A stretch of 64,000 nt of DNA, taken from the NCBI GenBank assembly GCA_964017185.1, contig OZ024875.1, positions 63,793,043 to 63,857,042 of the forward strand. The letters are read 5' to 3'. Positions 32,613 to 44,650 of the stretch are shown here, in pieces; position 1 is the first letter of the stretch; each line of letters starts with the position of its first letter. This stretch comes from Rugalucina vietnamica (lineage: Eukaryota; Mollusca; Bivalvia; Lucinida; Lucinidae). The notes under the pieces were generated by a model, which did no database searches, had not been told where the DNA came from, and saw only the letters and a list, made by a program, of their open reading frames with translations. A program made the translations under genes and the position numbers.

Positions 32613-34227
32613 GCGCAAGTGACGTTAGCAGGGCAAGCCCAAAAGGCGATTTTTAAACTCAATGGTTATTTATATTATTTTTCTGATATTACACCTAAAC
32701 ATATTTTGAATTTATTTGATAAGCTAGTAACACCAATTCTAAACTATGGAAGTGAAGTGTGGGGATTTTGTAACGCACATCAGATCGAAAGAGTTCATTT
32801 ACAATTTTGTAAAAACTTACTTGGTGTTAAGCAATCTACCCAAAATAATTTTGTGTACGGGGATCTTGGACGAATGAATTATCAGTCTTACAGATATGTT
32901 AATATTATAGGGTTATTGCACTGATATCGGTGAATATTGTCCCGAGTTGGGATATCGAAGGACGCGAGCTTGCGAGCGTCCGTAGATATCCCAACGAGGG
33001 ACAATATTCACCGATATCAGTGCAATAACCCTTTTATTATATAGCTATAAATATCTGCTTCTCATATTTGATATTTTGTTGAGAGTTAGCGTAAAAAAAA
33101 AAGAAATATCTACACGAAGGTCGCGATAATATCCATAAGTGATATCATTTTTGCACTAGTGCAATATCAGATGATATCATTTTTGCACTGTTACTTTTCG
33201 GAAGCGCATTTTGCAATTGAATCAATATTGTTGACATTTTGTTTTCTTTTTTCGGCTTAAATTGCTTAAATCTGAATGTGACAAACTTCAGCTGACGTTT
33301 CGGCTAGGTATGACGTCATTTTCCACGCGACGTCAGATGAAGATGACGTCATTAGAGTTGACGTCCCAATTTTACAATTTTGCACGATGACCCTCAAGTC
33401 AAGAATTTGGCAATTTTTCATAAACAGAATTTTTCGCTTTTAACAAAGTGTGCAATATCAAGTAAGTGTGCAGATATCGTCTGATATCTGCACACTTGTT
33501 ACTCGGCTTTTATCCCTATGTTTTAATCATTTGATATTTATAGCTATATAATAAAATTAAGTACTGGCTTAAAGTAATATCAAAACCAAATAATAAGTTG
33601 GTAAACATTTTATATTGTCAAATGATAAGTGATTTTGAAGCAAATGATTTTATTATTAATTGGGCAGTACTCGTACGGAAATTATTATGTAAACTAGGAT
33701 TTTATGAGGTTTGGCTGCAACAAGGGGTTGGAAATGTTAATATTTTTCTATGTATTTTTAAACAACGGGTAAGCGACCATTTTATGCAATCATGGCATGA
33801 CGAGCTGCACGATTCGTCAAGAGCTATATTTTATAGGACCTTTTTGCAATTTCGTTTTCAAGACTATCTAGAAATTGTCACAGTTAAGAAATTTCGAACA
33901 GCGCTTGCTAAACTTAGACTGTCCTCGCATCGACTTGAGGTTGAAACAGGCAGGTGGGTAAAACCAAATTCAATTCCTTTTGCAGAAAGATTATGTAAAA
34001 TATGTAATAAACTAGAGGACGAGTTTCATTTTGTGCTAGAATGTCCCATTTACTCAGATATTAGGAAAGTGTATATTAACAAGCATTATATTAATAGGCC
34101 AAATATGTATAAAATGGTTGAACTTTTGAATACAACAAACAAGAAGAGGCTAAGGAATCTTTCAATATTTATATTTAAGGCTTTTGAACTAAGAAAAAAT
34201 GTACTATTTGTAACAAATGTCAATTAA
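32613..34227 (+). mobile_element. LINE ORF2 3' part, split by a foldback element
   Basis: The left part (32613..32909) encodes LNLFDKLVTPILNYGSEVWGF and RMNYQSYRYVNII, the region after the palm of LINE reverse transcriptases. The frame resumes at about 33558 with KYWLKVISKPNNK and ends with the knuckle CKICNKLEDEFHFVLEC (C-x2-C-x7-H-x4-C). Removing the intervening foldback sequence restores a continuous frame across NII-KYWLK. Related to the fragment at 10836. Confidence 0.75.
32910..33557. mobile_element. Foldback element inserted in a LINE
   Basis: Two parts. First, a hairpin at 32910..33031 with 34-bp perfect arms (GGGTTATTGCACTGATATCG and onward, inverse at 32998..33031) extended by imperfect inner arms to about 60 bp. 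Second, a stretch of about 525 bp bounded by the inverted repeat TTATTATATAGCTATAAATA near 33034 and its inverse near 33534. The interior contains several GACGTCA words and TGCAATATCA / TGATATCATTTTTGCAC motifs. The same hairpin-plus-TIR plan is seen at 46671 and 57070. Confidence 0.75.
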
Positions 34228-35165
34228 TAGATGTTTTATATAATTAAATATAGGGGGAAACCCAGGTTTCAACTCAATAATACATTTATCCTTCTTTTGA
34301 TACGGTATGTTAACATGAAACAAAATCATATTCTGTGTTTGAGGTTATGTTGGCATATAAAATACACATAATTGTTTGTTTATATGTATACGACCTCTCC
34401 TGTAAATTTTATATGAGTTATATTATATACGAGATGTATGTATGCTACTCTTTGAAGGTACATGTTTATACTGTTCGCCATAATTGTGTTTGTATTTGTC
34501 ATGCTCAAGGGCCAATAGGCCTATACTTATGAAATAAATTCTTCTTCTTCTACGATACTGTGAGACGGTGTATGAAACTTATGGACTAAAGATTATTTTT
34601 CTGACAAAGTTTGGACCTCAGGGGCTTGTCCGTCTCCGCCCCGGGGCAAAATACATTTATTATACCTCATTAACGTTCATTGGCTGAGTGTGGATTTTGA
34701 CATGTCACGTGGAGGGTGCTATTCTGTCATGTTGCATGATCATATTGCCCTCTGACGCCATATTCGCCTAAATGTGCAGTTGCACTAGTAGTCACATGCG
34801 CTTGTCATGTGGCATGTCGCTAATATGTTTCAAAAGTGGTTCGCTATAATAAAACAATTGTTGCCTTTGAGTGAGGTTGACATGACGATTTGTTCACCAT
34901 CGACCGGTTATATTGCCCTCGGACAATATTACCTGCCTCGGATTAACAAATTGCCATGTCACCCTCATTCAAGGGTAACAATTGTATAGAATATTACCAT
35001 AATATTCAACGATCTTCTTCTCTGAAACCACTTGGCCAATCGAAGCCAAACTTCATGTAGAACAATCTAAGGGGGAACGGAAGTTTATATAAATGGTCCG
35101 GGACACATGACCAAGATGGCCGCCATGGCTATATTTAGCAAAAACCCTTTAAAATCTTCTTCTCC
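34228..35165. other. Spacer with a decayed repeat
   Basis: About 35005..35150 resembles, on the reverse strand, the middle of the element at 48688..49276 (shared words GGCCGCCATGG and TTTATATAAA). No gene recognised. Confidence 0.4.
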
Positions 35166-35310
35166 AGAACCAACAGTATCGCCTTGGAACGATCAGTAAT
35201 TTAAATTCCTGGGGTGGGGGGGGGGGTGGGGGGCGGTAAATAGAATTTTTCTGGCTCTAACCTCACTCTCATCTTCTGCAGTGGTTTACAACTTTTAGTT
35301 AGTTGTTCGA
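35166..35310 (+). repeat. R1 dispersed repeat, copy 9 (3' part)
   Basis: GTATCGCCTTGGAACGATCA, a poly-G tract, then CTAACCTCACTCTCATCTTC and AGTTAGTTGTTCG. It abuts a Penelope-like fragment. Confidence 0.78.
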
Positions 35311-35311
35311 C

Positions 35312-35430
35312 GCCTTATCCTATCTCCTGGATAATGTTTATATTAGATTCGGAACCAAGTTATACAGACAAATTGTTGGAATTCTGATGGGTACAAATTG
35401 CGCTCCTCTCGCTTTGAGGGTTGATAAAAT
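35312..35430 (+). mobile_element. Penelope-like reverse transcriptase fragment
   Basis: Encodes LSYLLDNVYIRFGTKLYRQ followed by GILMGTNCAPL, the same segment as in the copy at 59397..60204. The frame ends soon after the CAPL motif. Confidence 0.65.
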
Positions 35431-35993
35431 ATCATCTTGTCAATACGAAACACACGGTAAAAAATATTACTTTCTTTGCGGGCCAATGGTGCTTGTGGAT
35501 CAATTTGTATGTGAGATGACTGAGAAACAGGAATATAAAACAAAAAGTGTAGAAGAAACAAAACATTTATTTCCGTACAACGGTCACAATTAGAACCAAA
35601 CATATCACAGATAATAGCTGATGAGTTCGCCATCGACGGCGAGAAGAGCAAAATGTACTAACTGTCTATATCACAAACATCAATAGATCTAGGTGTAATT
35701 ATTTTTCGAAGTTTCTAGCATGTAAAATGAATCTCATATACAAATGAATATAGAACATCACAGTGTCTTTTTACTACCTTTCTTTTTTAGTTAATGATAT
35801 TAAAAACTCGACATGCATCCTCTTGAAATATTTCCGCGTTGAATGTTCCTTTGCAGAATCGCGTATTTAACCTATCACTGTCGATTGTTCTGTGATGTTT
35901 TCAGCAGCAAATGCTGCGTCATTATCACAAAGCGGATTAGCATCGATGAAATTATGCGCCGTGGACAGCTAAAATTTTAAACGGCTTTTATAT

Positions 35994-35999
35994 TTTATT
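35994..35999 (-). promoter_or_regulatory. Polyadenylation signal candidate for gene 7
   Basis: TTTATT on the forward strand (AATAAA on the reverse), about 130 bp after the gene 7 stop codon. Confidence 0.45.
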
Positions 36000-36129
36000 T
36001 ATCGATGGCCAACAAAGACATTATGCAATTTACGAGTACTTGTAGAAGTCGCCTTGAAAAACCCAGTTCCTGTTAAAGAATTCTGCAGTAATGGCGACAC
36101 TCATACAATTTAAAAGTATAACGGGCCCG

Positions 36130-36826
36130 TTAATTTTTCTTGAATGCATTGAAAAATAGTCCACACGCCATACATATCGGTTCCAAACAACACCCAACAC
36201 ATTGTCCCCAGAGCTTTTTGATGCATCCACAGTTGATATCGAGAAGCTTAAAGCAAGGGGTCCAGTACCAAATGTGCTGAAATGACACCATTGCGAACGT
36301 ACAACCCCATTCTGACGCTAGGCAGATACCACAGAGTATGGTGGCGATCTTGTAGCAGAGTCCCTTCCAGAGGTTGAAACATTTGTAGCTGAGTCGCCAG
36401 ACACAGTCGATACTGTGGGTACCCTCGGGCTCCGCTAATACATCTTCAAACTGACACTGAAAGGCAAAACAATCGGATTGTAAGAAGAGTCTGGTAATAC
36501 TTTAATGGCAAATAAAAGGAACAATATGCAATATATGCAACAAAAATTGTTAATTCAAGGAGCAAACTTAGAAGACATTAAGGCATCGTTTTACCGAAAA
36601 TTCTTAGTTCTGAGACGCTCAATAATTCATGTAGCGCGCGTTAACTAAAACGTGTATACATAAAGCAATGTAACAGATGCCTTGCTACAGGCAACGGGGT
36701 CAAAAAAGCAAAGATATAGACAACTAAAATGCATTGTAACAAATAATATCAAATCCTTAGACCAACCTGAAGATGAGGGTTTATTGAATTTGGATCCCTG
36801 TTGATAAGATCTACTTCTGTCGACAT
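36130..36826 (-). CDS. CAV: Caveolin-family protein, gene 7
   Basis: Exon 1 is 36767..36826 (20 codons, MSTEVDLINRDPNSINPHLQ), then the unusual donor GTTGGT, intron 36457..36766 (310 bp, the shortest in the cluster), acceptor TTTCAG, and exon 2 at 36130..36456 (108 codons plus TAA), giving 128 residues. I read exon 2 directly from the reverse strand: CQFEDVLAEPEGTHSIDC, scaffolding-like CVWRLSYKCFNLWKGLCYK, hairpin around CLASEWGCTFAMVSFQHIW, tail CCLEPICMACGLFFNAFKKN. It has 15 cysteines in exon 2. By sequence it belongs with genes 4, 5 and 6 but is inverted relative to them. A TATA-like TATTTAAA lies at 36920..36927. Confidence 0.93.
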
Positions 36827-36919
36827 GATTGACCGTAATGAAAGTTTCCGAAATATCCGAAATACGTTCTGAAGGCCCCGTGTCCCTTTCGAAAATGGCC
36901 GATACAACAATGCAATTGG

Positions 36920-36927
36920 TTTAAATA
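36920..36927 (-). promoter_or_regulatory. TATA-like box of caveolin gene 7
   Basis: TATTTAAA on the reverse strand, about 95 to 100 bp upstream of the ATG. Confidence 0.5.
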
Positions 36928-36989
36928 CCCTGGGAGTATCAATACCTTGGCAACAATACGTATGGATGCAACATTTTAAGGCCCACAAA

Positions 36990-37916
36990 CAAACAGATTA
37001 GCTATCTGTGCTAACAAATCATGTAGGTTTTTGGAGTATTTATTGTTTGTCAAAGGCTATGAAAATATCGAGTATGTTTATATGGTGTTTGTATGAAATC
37101 GGTCGACATGTACATTTGTTTTATCTTCTATCCGATACATGATGGTCTTGTTTGCTTTTCAATGTAAATGTAAGTGTCTAAACATTTGCTTAAATTTTGT
37201 AAAGTTTTCTGGCTATATAGATAATTCCCTTCAAGGAAACTATTTCAATAAATGGAAGACTGACCATGGATAAAAAAGTACAACCCTCGTACCTTTTTCT
37301 ATATCTTGCCTAAGTCAAGGAAAGGACCATTATGGGCCTAGTCTACTGCCTTAAATCTGGTTTCCACGGACACTTTTTCTCTTTTTTTTGACGAAGATTA
37401 TTTGTCACAGAAACTTTGGCAATGAGTTTACGTTCACACACAGCAAAAATTACTTATATCACTTATCTCGCTCACCTTTGTCACAGATATTTGACAATGA
37501 AACTTCGCCACAGACGAGCATATTTTTCTGCGACAACCATACTTCGTCAAAGAAAGATGGTCCGTATAACGAGGCCTTTAATCCTTTGATTCTTGCCTTT
37601 GTGTTCATGAATGTGTGTACATATATGTAATCATAAAATTTCTCATAAATCATACGTGTTGAACATACTGAAAATAGCTTCAATTGATTGATTAGGGGAC
37701 TACCACCACATTTGGAATAGTTTACTTTCATAGCCCATATTGAACTAATGCACTTATATTTTTTCATTCATTCAGACTCTTTCTTTCGAATGTCCACAAA
37801 ATAACATATAGTTTCAACTCGGTTCTGTTGTTACTGTTGTTCACATTATCTTTGTTTTGTTACAGTTTTCTCTCTTGCTGGTTCGTCATCTTGCTCTTCA
37901 TACAAGTACGTACATG
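36990..37916. other. Spacer, no gene seen
   Basis: Contains a loosely symmetrical stretch around 37380..37560 with repeated TTGTCACAGA / GACAATGA / ACTTTGGC words, which looks like a decayed inverted repeat. Otherwise nothing is recognised. Confidence 0.35.
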
Positions 37917-38133
37917 TGAGCCTTTGCATGAGAAAACAAACAATCTGGGTATCTGACCAGGTCTGACACATACCGGCCTGTACAGTCACTGAAGCAGGCT
38001 AACTGTGTTATCCGTTTAAGGCTAACTGTGTTATCCGTTTAAGGAAAACGAAGGTGCTGATCAGCTTCGCGGTAACCGCGAAGCAGGTCTGCGCCTTTGG
38101 ATTCGCATATGCATATTGTTAGGTTTCTCATGA
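37917..38133 (+). mobile_element. TGAGCC-type MITE, copy 6 (right end lost)
   Basis: Starts TGAGCCTTTGCATGAGAAAA, carries the central palindrome GCTTCGCGGTAACCGCGAAG, and stops at TTTCTCATGAG before the terminal GGCTCA. A 23-bp unit (GCTAACTGTGTTATCCGTTT...) is duplicated in tandem at about 38008..38053. Confidence 0.82.
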
Positions 38134-39425
38134 GAAATATATATTATGTGATATTGAGGTTGGCATCTCAAATTCAATTGTATCGATTCCTGGACAATAT
38201 TCCTGGACATTCTATCATTTCTTCGAATTACAGTTGGACGGTAACTATGGGCGGTTACTGTATTCTATTATTTTTCTGCTTCCGCGATTTGGAACTATAT
38301 TTTGTCTCCCCAAGAAAACACAAAATCGCTGTCCTACTTCCGGTGTGTTTACACACAAAATACACGAATACTGTACAATAGACCATGAAATAAATATATG
38401 TAGTGAAAAATAGCGTTCATTATTTCAACGTTAACTCAATCCAACACTCGAGATAGATGAGAAAAGACGCCAAAATCAGCGCCCCAATCTGGCCACCATG
38501 ATCGATTAAGACGGTCATGTCGTGACAGTGCCTCCAGCAAATAGTGGCAAGTTCGTTTCGCCCCATCACAAAAATCGATTATTTTTTAATAAACCGCTCA
38601 AGAGATGTCAATCTAGCTTTGGGCAAAATGTGTGACTTCCAGTTTACTCAGTACACGAGAAATTTGTCCGCCAACATGAACAAAATTTTGACACTCGAAA
38701 CCATTTTGCGCAGCCGCAGTAAGCTGAAACAACACGTGGTAAACAGCTGATGTCTCAAAGGCATATGAAAAGCTCGATGAAAAGAGCGATTTTCTTGACA
38801 AACAACAATAACTGAGGGACTTTAGAAAGTTCAGTGACTATTCAACACTTAAAATGAGACCAGATTTATCGGAAGGTCTACATTTTCGAACAGAATCTAA
38901 ACAATAAACGTACTCACGGATTCATTTATGCATATCTTCACATCATCTCAAAGCTGCTCCTACATTTTCACTGATTTTACACGGAAGACTCTTTGCAAAC
39001 AGTTCCATTTTTGACTCATTTTTTTGTTTCTTTCAATGACAATGTCATCAGTCTGTTTTTATGAGCCTGTGTCGTCATAAAGATATGACATCATGCATCA
39101 CATGACTATGTATGCGTTCGATTTTTACTAATGGTACCACGGGTGCCAATTTTTATTGGCACCATCGGGTATAAATATATTTCAACAAATCATCAGTGAT
39201 TTCAAACAATAACAATATTATCACTAAAAAGACTGAATATAATAATTACCATTGTTATGTCAATGTCAATGCATGGTTCCAGGTATCAGAAAAAGTACAG
39301 CGTCAAATTACATCGATGTCGCCGTTGGTAGAACCCCGAACTTACAATGACGTACAATGTAGCCGCATTTTCAACTTAGGTGACAGTCCAACGATTTATC
39401 TCCTCCTCATCCTCCTCCCCCCTCT

Positions 39426-39426
<1 letters not shown>
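38134..39426. other. Spacer, no gene seen
   Basis: A 26-bp word AGTGGCAAGTTCGTTTCGCC... at about 38544 recurs near 43994. Short chance frames only. Confidence 0.35.
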
Positions 39427-39429
<3 letters not shown>

Positions 39430-39488
<59 letters not shown>

Positions 39489-39529
39489 TTTTTTTCATTC
39501 TTAGGCCGTTTGGGGGGGGGGGGGGGGGG
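39430..39529. repeat. (CT)n microsatellite followed by poly-G
   Basis: About 28 CT units (39430..39485), a T-rich bridge and a run of about 17 G (39513..39529). Confidence 0.97.
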
Positions 39530-40001
39530 CTTAGCACTCTTCTCCATGAAAAAAGATTTTTCTCCCCCAGATCCCTAAAGATGCTTTTCCTCGATTCCCT
39601 GCTATTTGCTCTCTCACCCCCCCCCCCACCCATCAGAAAAAAATTATGCTTGCTCCCTAGATCCCTTACATTTTTTTCTACTTATCCCTAATCAATTGAT
39701 CACGGAAAATATTAATGGCCCTTCTCCCCAGATTGACGATATCCCCTTAAAATCCATTGTAGTTTTCATTTACAAACCAAGGTAGTCATGTTTCACGTTT
39801 TGATTAACGCTTACAAAGGGAGTAGCACAAATAAGGGCCCATTGAGCCTAAGTGTCAGCACTGATCAATGATAAAACTTCGTATTGTTGCGAGTTGTGTC
39901 AAACTGCTGGTATCCATTCCCGCGGCCATGATTCACATTTTTAAATTGGTCGGTATACCACCCGGTTCGACCCGGGAGGGGCGGGACTCTGATTTGTTTG
40001 T

Positions 40002-40032
<31 letters not shown>

Positions 40033-40075
40033 AAAAAAGAAAAAGAAAAGAAACAAAAAAGAAAGAAAGAAATTC
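40002..40075. repeat. Poly-A / A-rich tract
   Basis: Two runs of A separated by single G, then AAAAG and GAAA units. Possibly the tail of a decayed retroposon, but no source was identified. Confidence 0.8.
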
Positions 40076-40344
40076 AAAATGACCCAAAAATGTCAACCTC
40101 CCTTGTGTATCCAAAATATTTCAGAGAACCCCCACTCCACTTCCATCCCCCCGCTGGGCGGTTTGTATCTCGCTTGTTTCACCTCAAAATAAAATTAAGA
40201 CTGGAAAGGCCATAGCCCAGACTCGGGAAGGAAAATACACTTGTTTTCCAGGCATCTTATAAAATGATAAAATACTTGTACGTATGCCGCACACCACTTT
40301 TATTACCGGCAATTGCTTCAATTAAAACTTTGTCACCAACACGA

Positions 40345-40435
40345 CAGGTATGTACGTGCCGGGTATCGAACCCGCAACGTTTTTATTACTATCCATTACA
40401 CCACAGCGGCTGTAGAATAGTAAGTATATAGAAAT
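40345..40435 (-). mobile_element. tRNA-derived SINE head
   Basis: On the reverse strand GCCGCTGTGGTGTAATGGAT gives an A-box-like start and GCGGGTTCGATACCCG a B box. The cloverleaf is imperfect, so a SINE head or tRNA pseudogene is more likely than a working tRNA. Confidence 0.55.
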
Positions 40436-40444
40436 AACAGTTAA

Positions 40445-41023
40445 AACAGCAGTCGCACATTAGCGTATAACCAAAACGCGTGCCAGACGTATGAAAAATC
40501 TCAACAAGTTAAAAATTTTGGACGTAGAGCTCTATAAAAATATTTTAACTCGTTTAAGCAGTCACACATTAGCGTGTGACGACGTATTGAAATCTCTAAA
40601 ACGCTAAAAGTGTGTTTGTGTTACGTCCCAGACACGCTAAGCACGCGCTATAGGCGCGCATCAAACGTTACACGCGCGTCTCATATACGCTTGGGACACG
40701 TTACTAAAGCAATATCCCGTAAAATCGGAACGCGCATGTAGCGTACACTGGCGAAGTTATTCGAAACGTATAAGACACACGCCCTAGACACGCCGAGCTT
40801 CTAGAAAAAAATTAAGCATGTTTAAATTTCTTTTAGCCCAAACGCGCACCGTCGGACTTTTAGCGACGTACAGCGACGCGCAAGGGACGTACACCAAGCG
40901 TACCCAACGTAAAGTGTTTTAACGTTTCACCGACGTGCGTCAAACGGTGGAATTTTGCATTCTTTTTTTCAACACGCCCGGCGCGCGTTTCGCTTATACG
41001 CTAATGTAATGTGTGACTGTTAT
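40445..41023. mobile_element. TTAA-flanked element with GCACATTAGCG-type ends
   Basis: TTAA at 40441..40444 and 41024..41027. Left end AACAGCAGTCGCACATTAGCG-type; right end, inverted, carries AACAGTCACACATTA. A second left-type end with its own TTAA lies at about 40553 (GCAGTCACACATTAGCG), so two nested or tandem ends exist. The interior is dense in ACGCG, CGTAC and CGTATA words, recalling the element at 25497. Confidence 0.6.
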
Positions 41024-41027
41024 TTAA

Positions 41028-42289
41028 ATTATGATTTCATTATCCTGGCTTTAGTCAGCTGGGGTGCACTTATAAGTATTTGATCAGTTCTTATTTTAAT
41101 GACTCTCGCAGGTTCTCGAAGACTTCCAGGTTCGACTGTGACGTCACAGAGCCGGTATAAGCGCCCTCTAGGTTATCGATTTTCAGGGGAGATAACCGCG
41201 GTAGCGTTTTTTGAAAATTAAGGCATTTCGATTTTAAAACCTATTCGACAGAAAATAACAAAATACTTCACGGGATCTTAATAAGGACATTAAATACCAC
41301 CAAATAAAAGCATTTAATCATAGAAATATAATAGTTTACTCTAGTCCCTTTAACTTCTTTTAATAATGTGAAAATTTTTATGATCATAAATCAGGAAATG
41401 TTTGTTCGTTCGTTCGAATTGATGCTTAAAACGTCCCAGTCAACAGTAATCGTCATGTCGGGACGTTGCCTCGATTTCATGGGACTTTTACCCACTATGA
41501 GGATGTCATGACACCCAAAAAGTGCTTCAAATACAAGTTACAATCCAAGTAAGCCACAAAGTCTTATCCGTATGGATGATTTGACTTGAACCATTTTTCC
41601 TGGTCAGGCTCATATCAGAGCGGTTAACCAGTAATCGAATAGTCGGCCAGATGCGTATATGCTTTGCCAGGAGGCACAAGAAGTCCATCTTTTTCAGTAG
41701 GCCCCGATGACCACCCTTAAGCATTGTGGTGGTACGTTTAAAGACTTTTGCGCGTAACCTTAAAGAGGAAAACCCCATGTATAATGCAAGTAATGATCAG
41801 ATATAGCAAAAATAAGACGTAGCTGGGCTAATAACCATGATATTTTATGGTCGGTAACTTGGTATGTATCGACAACAGTGCACATGTATATAGTGATTCG
41901 CCAAAACCTTCCAGACATGACTGAAAAATTGTTGATTGGGAAAATAAATCGCATTTTAATAAAGAAACAAACAATACGATTTGACTTTCATTTTTATAAT
42001 AAACCAGTGCACTCTGATAAGCTCGTACGAGTTACAACTTTAGTTGAACCGATGTTTATATGGAGTTGCTCCCCTTAGACCAGATGGAAAGTAAGATAAG
42101 AAAATAAATCCAGTATAGACTCCGTTCAGGAAAAAGAAACTACAGGACAAAACATTGCGCAAAATGTTATAACACGCATGAAGAGCAAGGGACCAGCTCT
42201 TTCCCAACAAGGTAGCCATCCTGGCCAGCATGAGCCAAATACAAAAGTATACGTAATACATGCAGATAGATCAGCTGGTTAATCTATAC
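41028..42289. other. Spacer, no gene seen
   Basis: Several short frames without recognisable domains. No repeat family of this window identified. Confidence 0.3.
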
Positions 42290-42560
42290 TCCGGTGACGT
42301 AGTGGTAGAGCATAGGACTACGTTGAAGTACGTTCATCGAGAGATCCTGGGTTCGAGCCCACTGGTGGCAGCGTGTTGTGTCCTTGAGCAAGGCACATTT
42401 ACTCCCAAAAGTACATGATTAATTCCTAGGAAGCGGTGACTCCGTCCCGATATGACTAAGAAATTGTTGACCAAACCTGCACTCCACTAGACGTCGTAAC
42501 CTCGTTCCACTTCCGTTGTGTGGAGAGATATGATGGGCCACCACATAAAACAGAAGATAA
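42290..42560 (+). mobile_element. tRNA-derived SINE
   Basis: A-box GTAGTGGTAGAGCATAGGAC and B-box GGGTTCGAGCCC in a tRNA-like head, then a body with GTGTCCTTGAGCAAGGCAC, a phrase I recognise from animal SINE central domains (established knowledge, family not certain). The exact 3' end is not clear. Confidence 0.75.
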
Positions 42561-42734
42561 ATCACAACAGAACTGCACTGGAACGGTCAGTAACTGAAGA
42601 AACAAATGAAGGGTTTGAATCGATTTTTTTTTTCACTCTCGGATGCGATGTAATAGCATTTATTTCATATATTTTGATCGCCACCTTAGACAGTATTTGT
42701 ATTTTTTTGTTTACTGAGTCGATCAATTTCTGAC

Positions 42735-42830
42735 CAGTACCTCAGAGCTGTGGCTGAGGATTGAACCCGGGACCTCTGGGACCTGAGTCAACCACTCTAC
42801 CACTGCGCCAGTCCGCTCCACAGCATAATT
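42735..42830 (-). mobile_element. tRNA-derived SINE head, reverse strand
   Basis: On the reverse strand CTGGCGCAGTGGTAGAGTGG (A box) and CCCGGGTTCAATCC (B box) about 35 bp apart. No matching acceptor stem was found, so it is a SINE head or decayed tRNA. Confidence 0.6.
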
Positions 42831-42987
42831 GGCATGTGGAGCGCAACGACCTAGTTTTGAGAGTTAAGCTAGAAGTACATGCATGTACCTTACAAGATCA
42901 GCTGCACGTGCTAGAAATTCAGTTGCACGTGCTATACACCAAACCGCTCAACCGCTCTTCTTTTTTCGTACATACTGACTTGGAACC

Positions 42988-42991
<4 letters not shown>

Positions 42992-43044
<53 letters not shown>
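42992..43044. repeat. (CT)n microsatellite
   Basis: About 26 CT units. Confidence 0.98.
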
Positions 43045-43047
<3 letters not shown>

Positions 43048-44568
43048 TTAGAAACAGAATGGTAAAGCACCGTTCCTAGCCACAGTTGATACTGGTTTGT
43101 CCAAAAGTAAAGGCAAGACTTTACACCCCGATACCTTGGGTAGTTTTCATAGAAATAAAATGTTAGCCTACACCCGGCCTGGATAAGATGCCAGATGGAC
43201 CACCGGAGAGCCACGATTATTTTCGGTAAGAAGCCCGACGTTCTATGCTGGCGTCCCGACGATTCAGTGTCCCGGGTATGTCCCGACTTGCCAGATGCTA
43301 CCATGTTCTCACTTCTCCGGTTTTAACTCCCCGTACATCACGACTGGGAGAAGCCATGCCATGTGTCATTACTCGGTTCATTCTGACCTTCGCGCCAAAT
43401 TGGGGTCGCGACCATCCCGCCATCGTGGTGAACCATGGTAATTTGGCGAAAGCCGTGGGTATCTGGGCAGGGGGGGGGGGTTGCCAGGGGGGGGGGTATT
43501 CTACCAATTAATGCACCCAATTAGCGTTTGTACCAATTACTCGAAACTCAGCACGTGCAAATAATATTTGGTGACACGAACGTATTAAAACACATTTGTC
43601 CATGCATTCCCAGCTTGTATTAATTTTATATGAATAAATCACTTTTGGCGTGTTACCTTACACTTGATGCGTGTCCTTGAACTTCGAAGCAGCTGATTTA
43701 TTACGTCACTTGTGATTTCACATTTGCAGGATTGATCGATAGGACATGTTTTGTGTTTTCAATGTTGACATCATTTTGTTGTGTTAAATTCTAATGAGAA
43801 TAAATGGGATAATGGATTTTCCACTTTATACTTGCCCGTGTTGGCACTGGGGTATTTTAAACTATGGTAACACTGGCACGGTAAGACTTTAAATCCCATA
43901 ATTTGTACTTTTTTCCAAACGATCCTTGGTCCAAAAAGACGCCATTTTCTTTTTTTTTTTTCGTTCTCAAAACCGAAACTGAATTTTAAATAGTGGCAAG
44001 TTCGTTTCGCCCCATTAAAATTTTGGCTGAAAATTTGCACAAAGGTAGGAAAATTCATGCTCTGTTCGGTTGTCAAGATTGTATATTTCCAGTTTAATGG
44101 CAAGTTATTGCTTTTTTATATTTTCCGAGGGTACCGACAACCGGTAAAAAACCCGCAACTTTGAAGCGGCTCTTCAGTCCTATTAGAATCAAACCAGGTA
44201 TGGGACCATTCTTTTTGAAACGATTAATGAGTGTCATTTGTATTCCCCCTGTCATTTGATATGAATTCACACAAGAAAATGAGCATTTTAAGGTTAAATG
44301 CATGTAGCGAAATCGGGCTTAAAAAATTCAATGTAGTTCCACAGAACGAACTCACGCGATTTTTGTTTTTAAAATCCTACGCCAGGCCCATCTCCGTTCC
44401 CGACTGTTATTCTATTGTAGATCAGTTGGATATTTTCAATAGAATAATTTTTTCGAACTTAAGTGCATCCGACTGACCGTAGGTTCTCTTGGTATCATTA
44501 TTGCACCCTCTATGTGTTCAACGTCAGACAAGGTGCAGGGTGCTAAAAGTGCAATAAGCAACTTAATA
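43045..44568. other. Spacer, no gene seen
   Basis: Two poly-G runs at about 43470 and 43488. Frames crossing them (43245..43511 and the reverse) lack any domain. The 26-bp word shared with about 38544 lies near 43994. Confidence 0.35.
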
Positions 44569-44569
44569 T

Positions 44570-44650
44570 ATGGTTCGCCCGTGTGTACGGACGATAACCA
44601 CTCACTTACAGCTCGTGGCTTACCGTCTCGTACACACGGACGAACCATAC
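44570..44650. repeat. Hairpin of TATGGTTCGTCCGTG arms
   Basis: TATGGTTCGCCCGTGTGTACGG is matched by its inverse CGTACACACGGACGAACCATA, with smaller inner arms. GCAATAAG / CTTATT words outside suggest a larger decayed foldback. Confidence 0.65.

Noticed and set aside
39376..39691. Frames encoding long SLSL or ERER runs (also 42761..43304)
   Set aside because: Produced by (CT)n microsatellites and poly-G.
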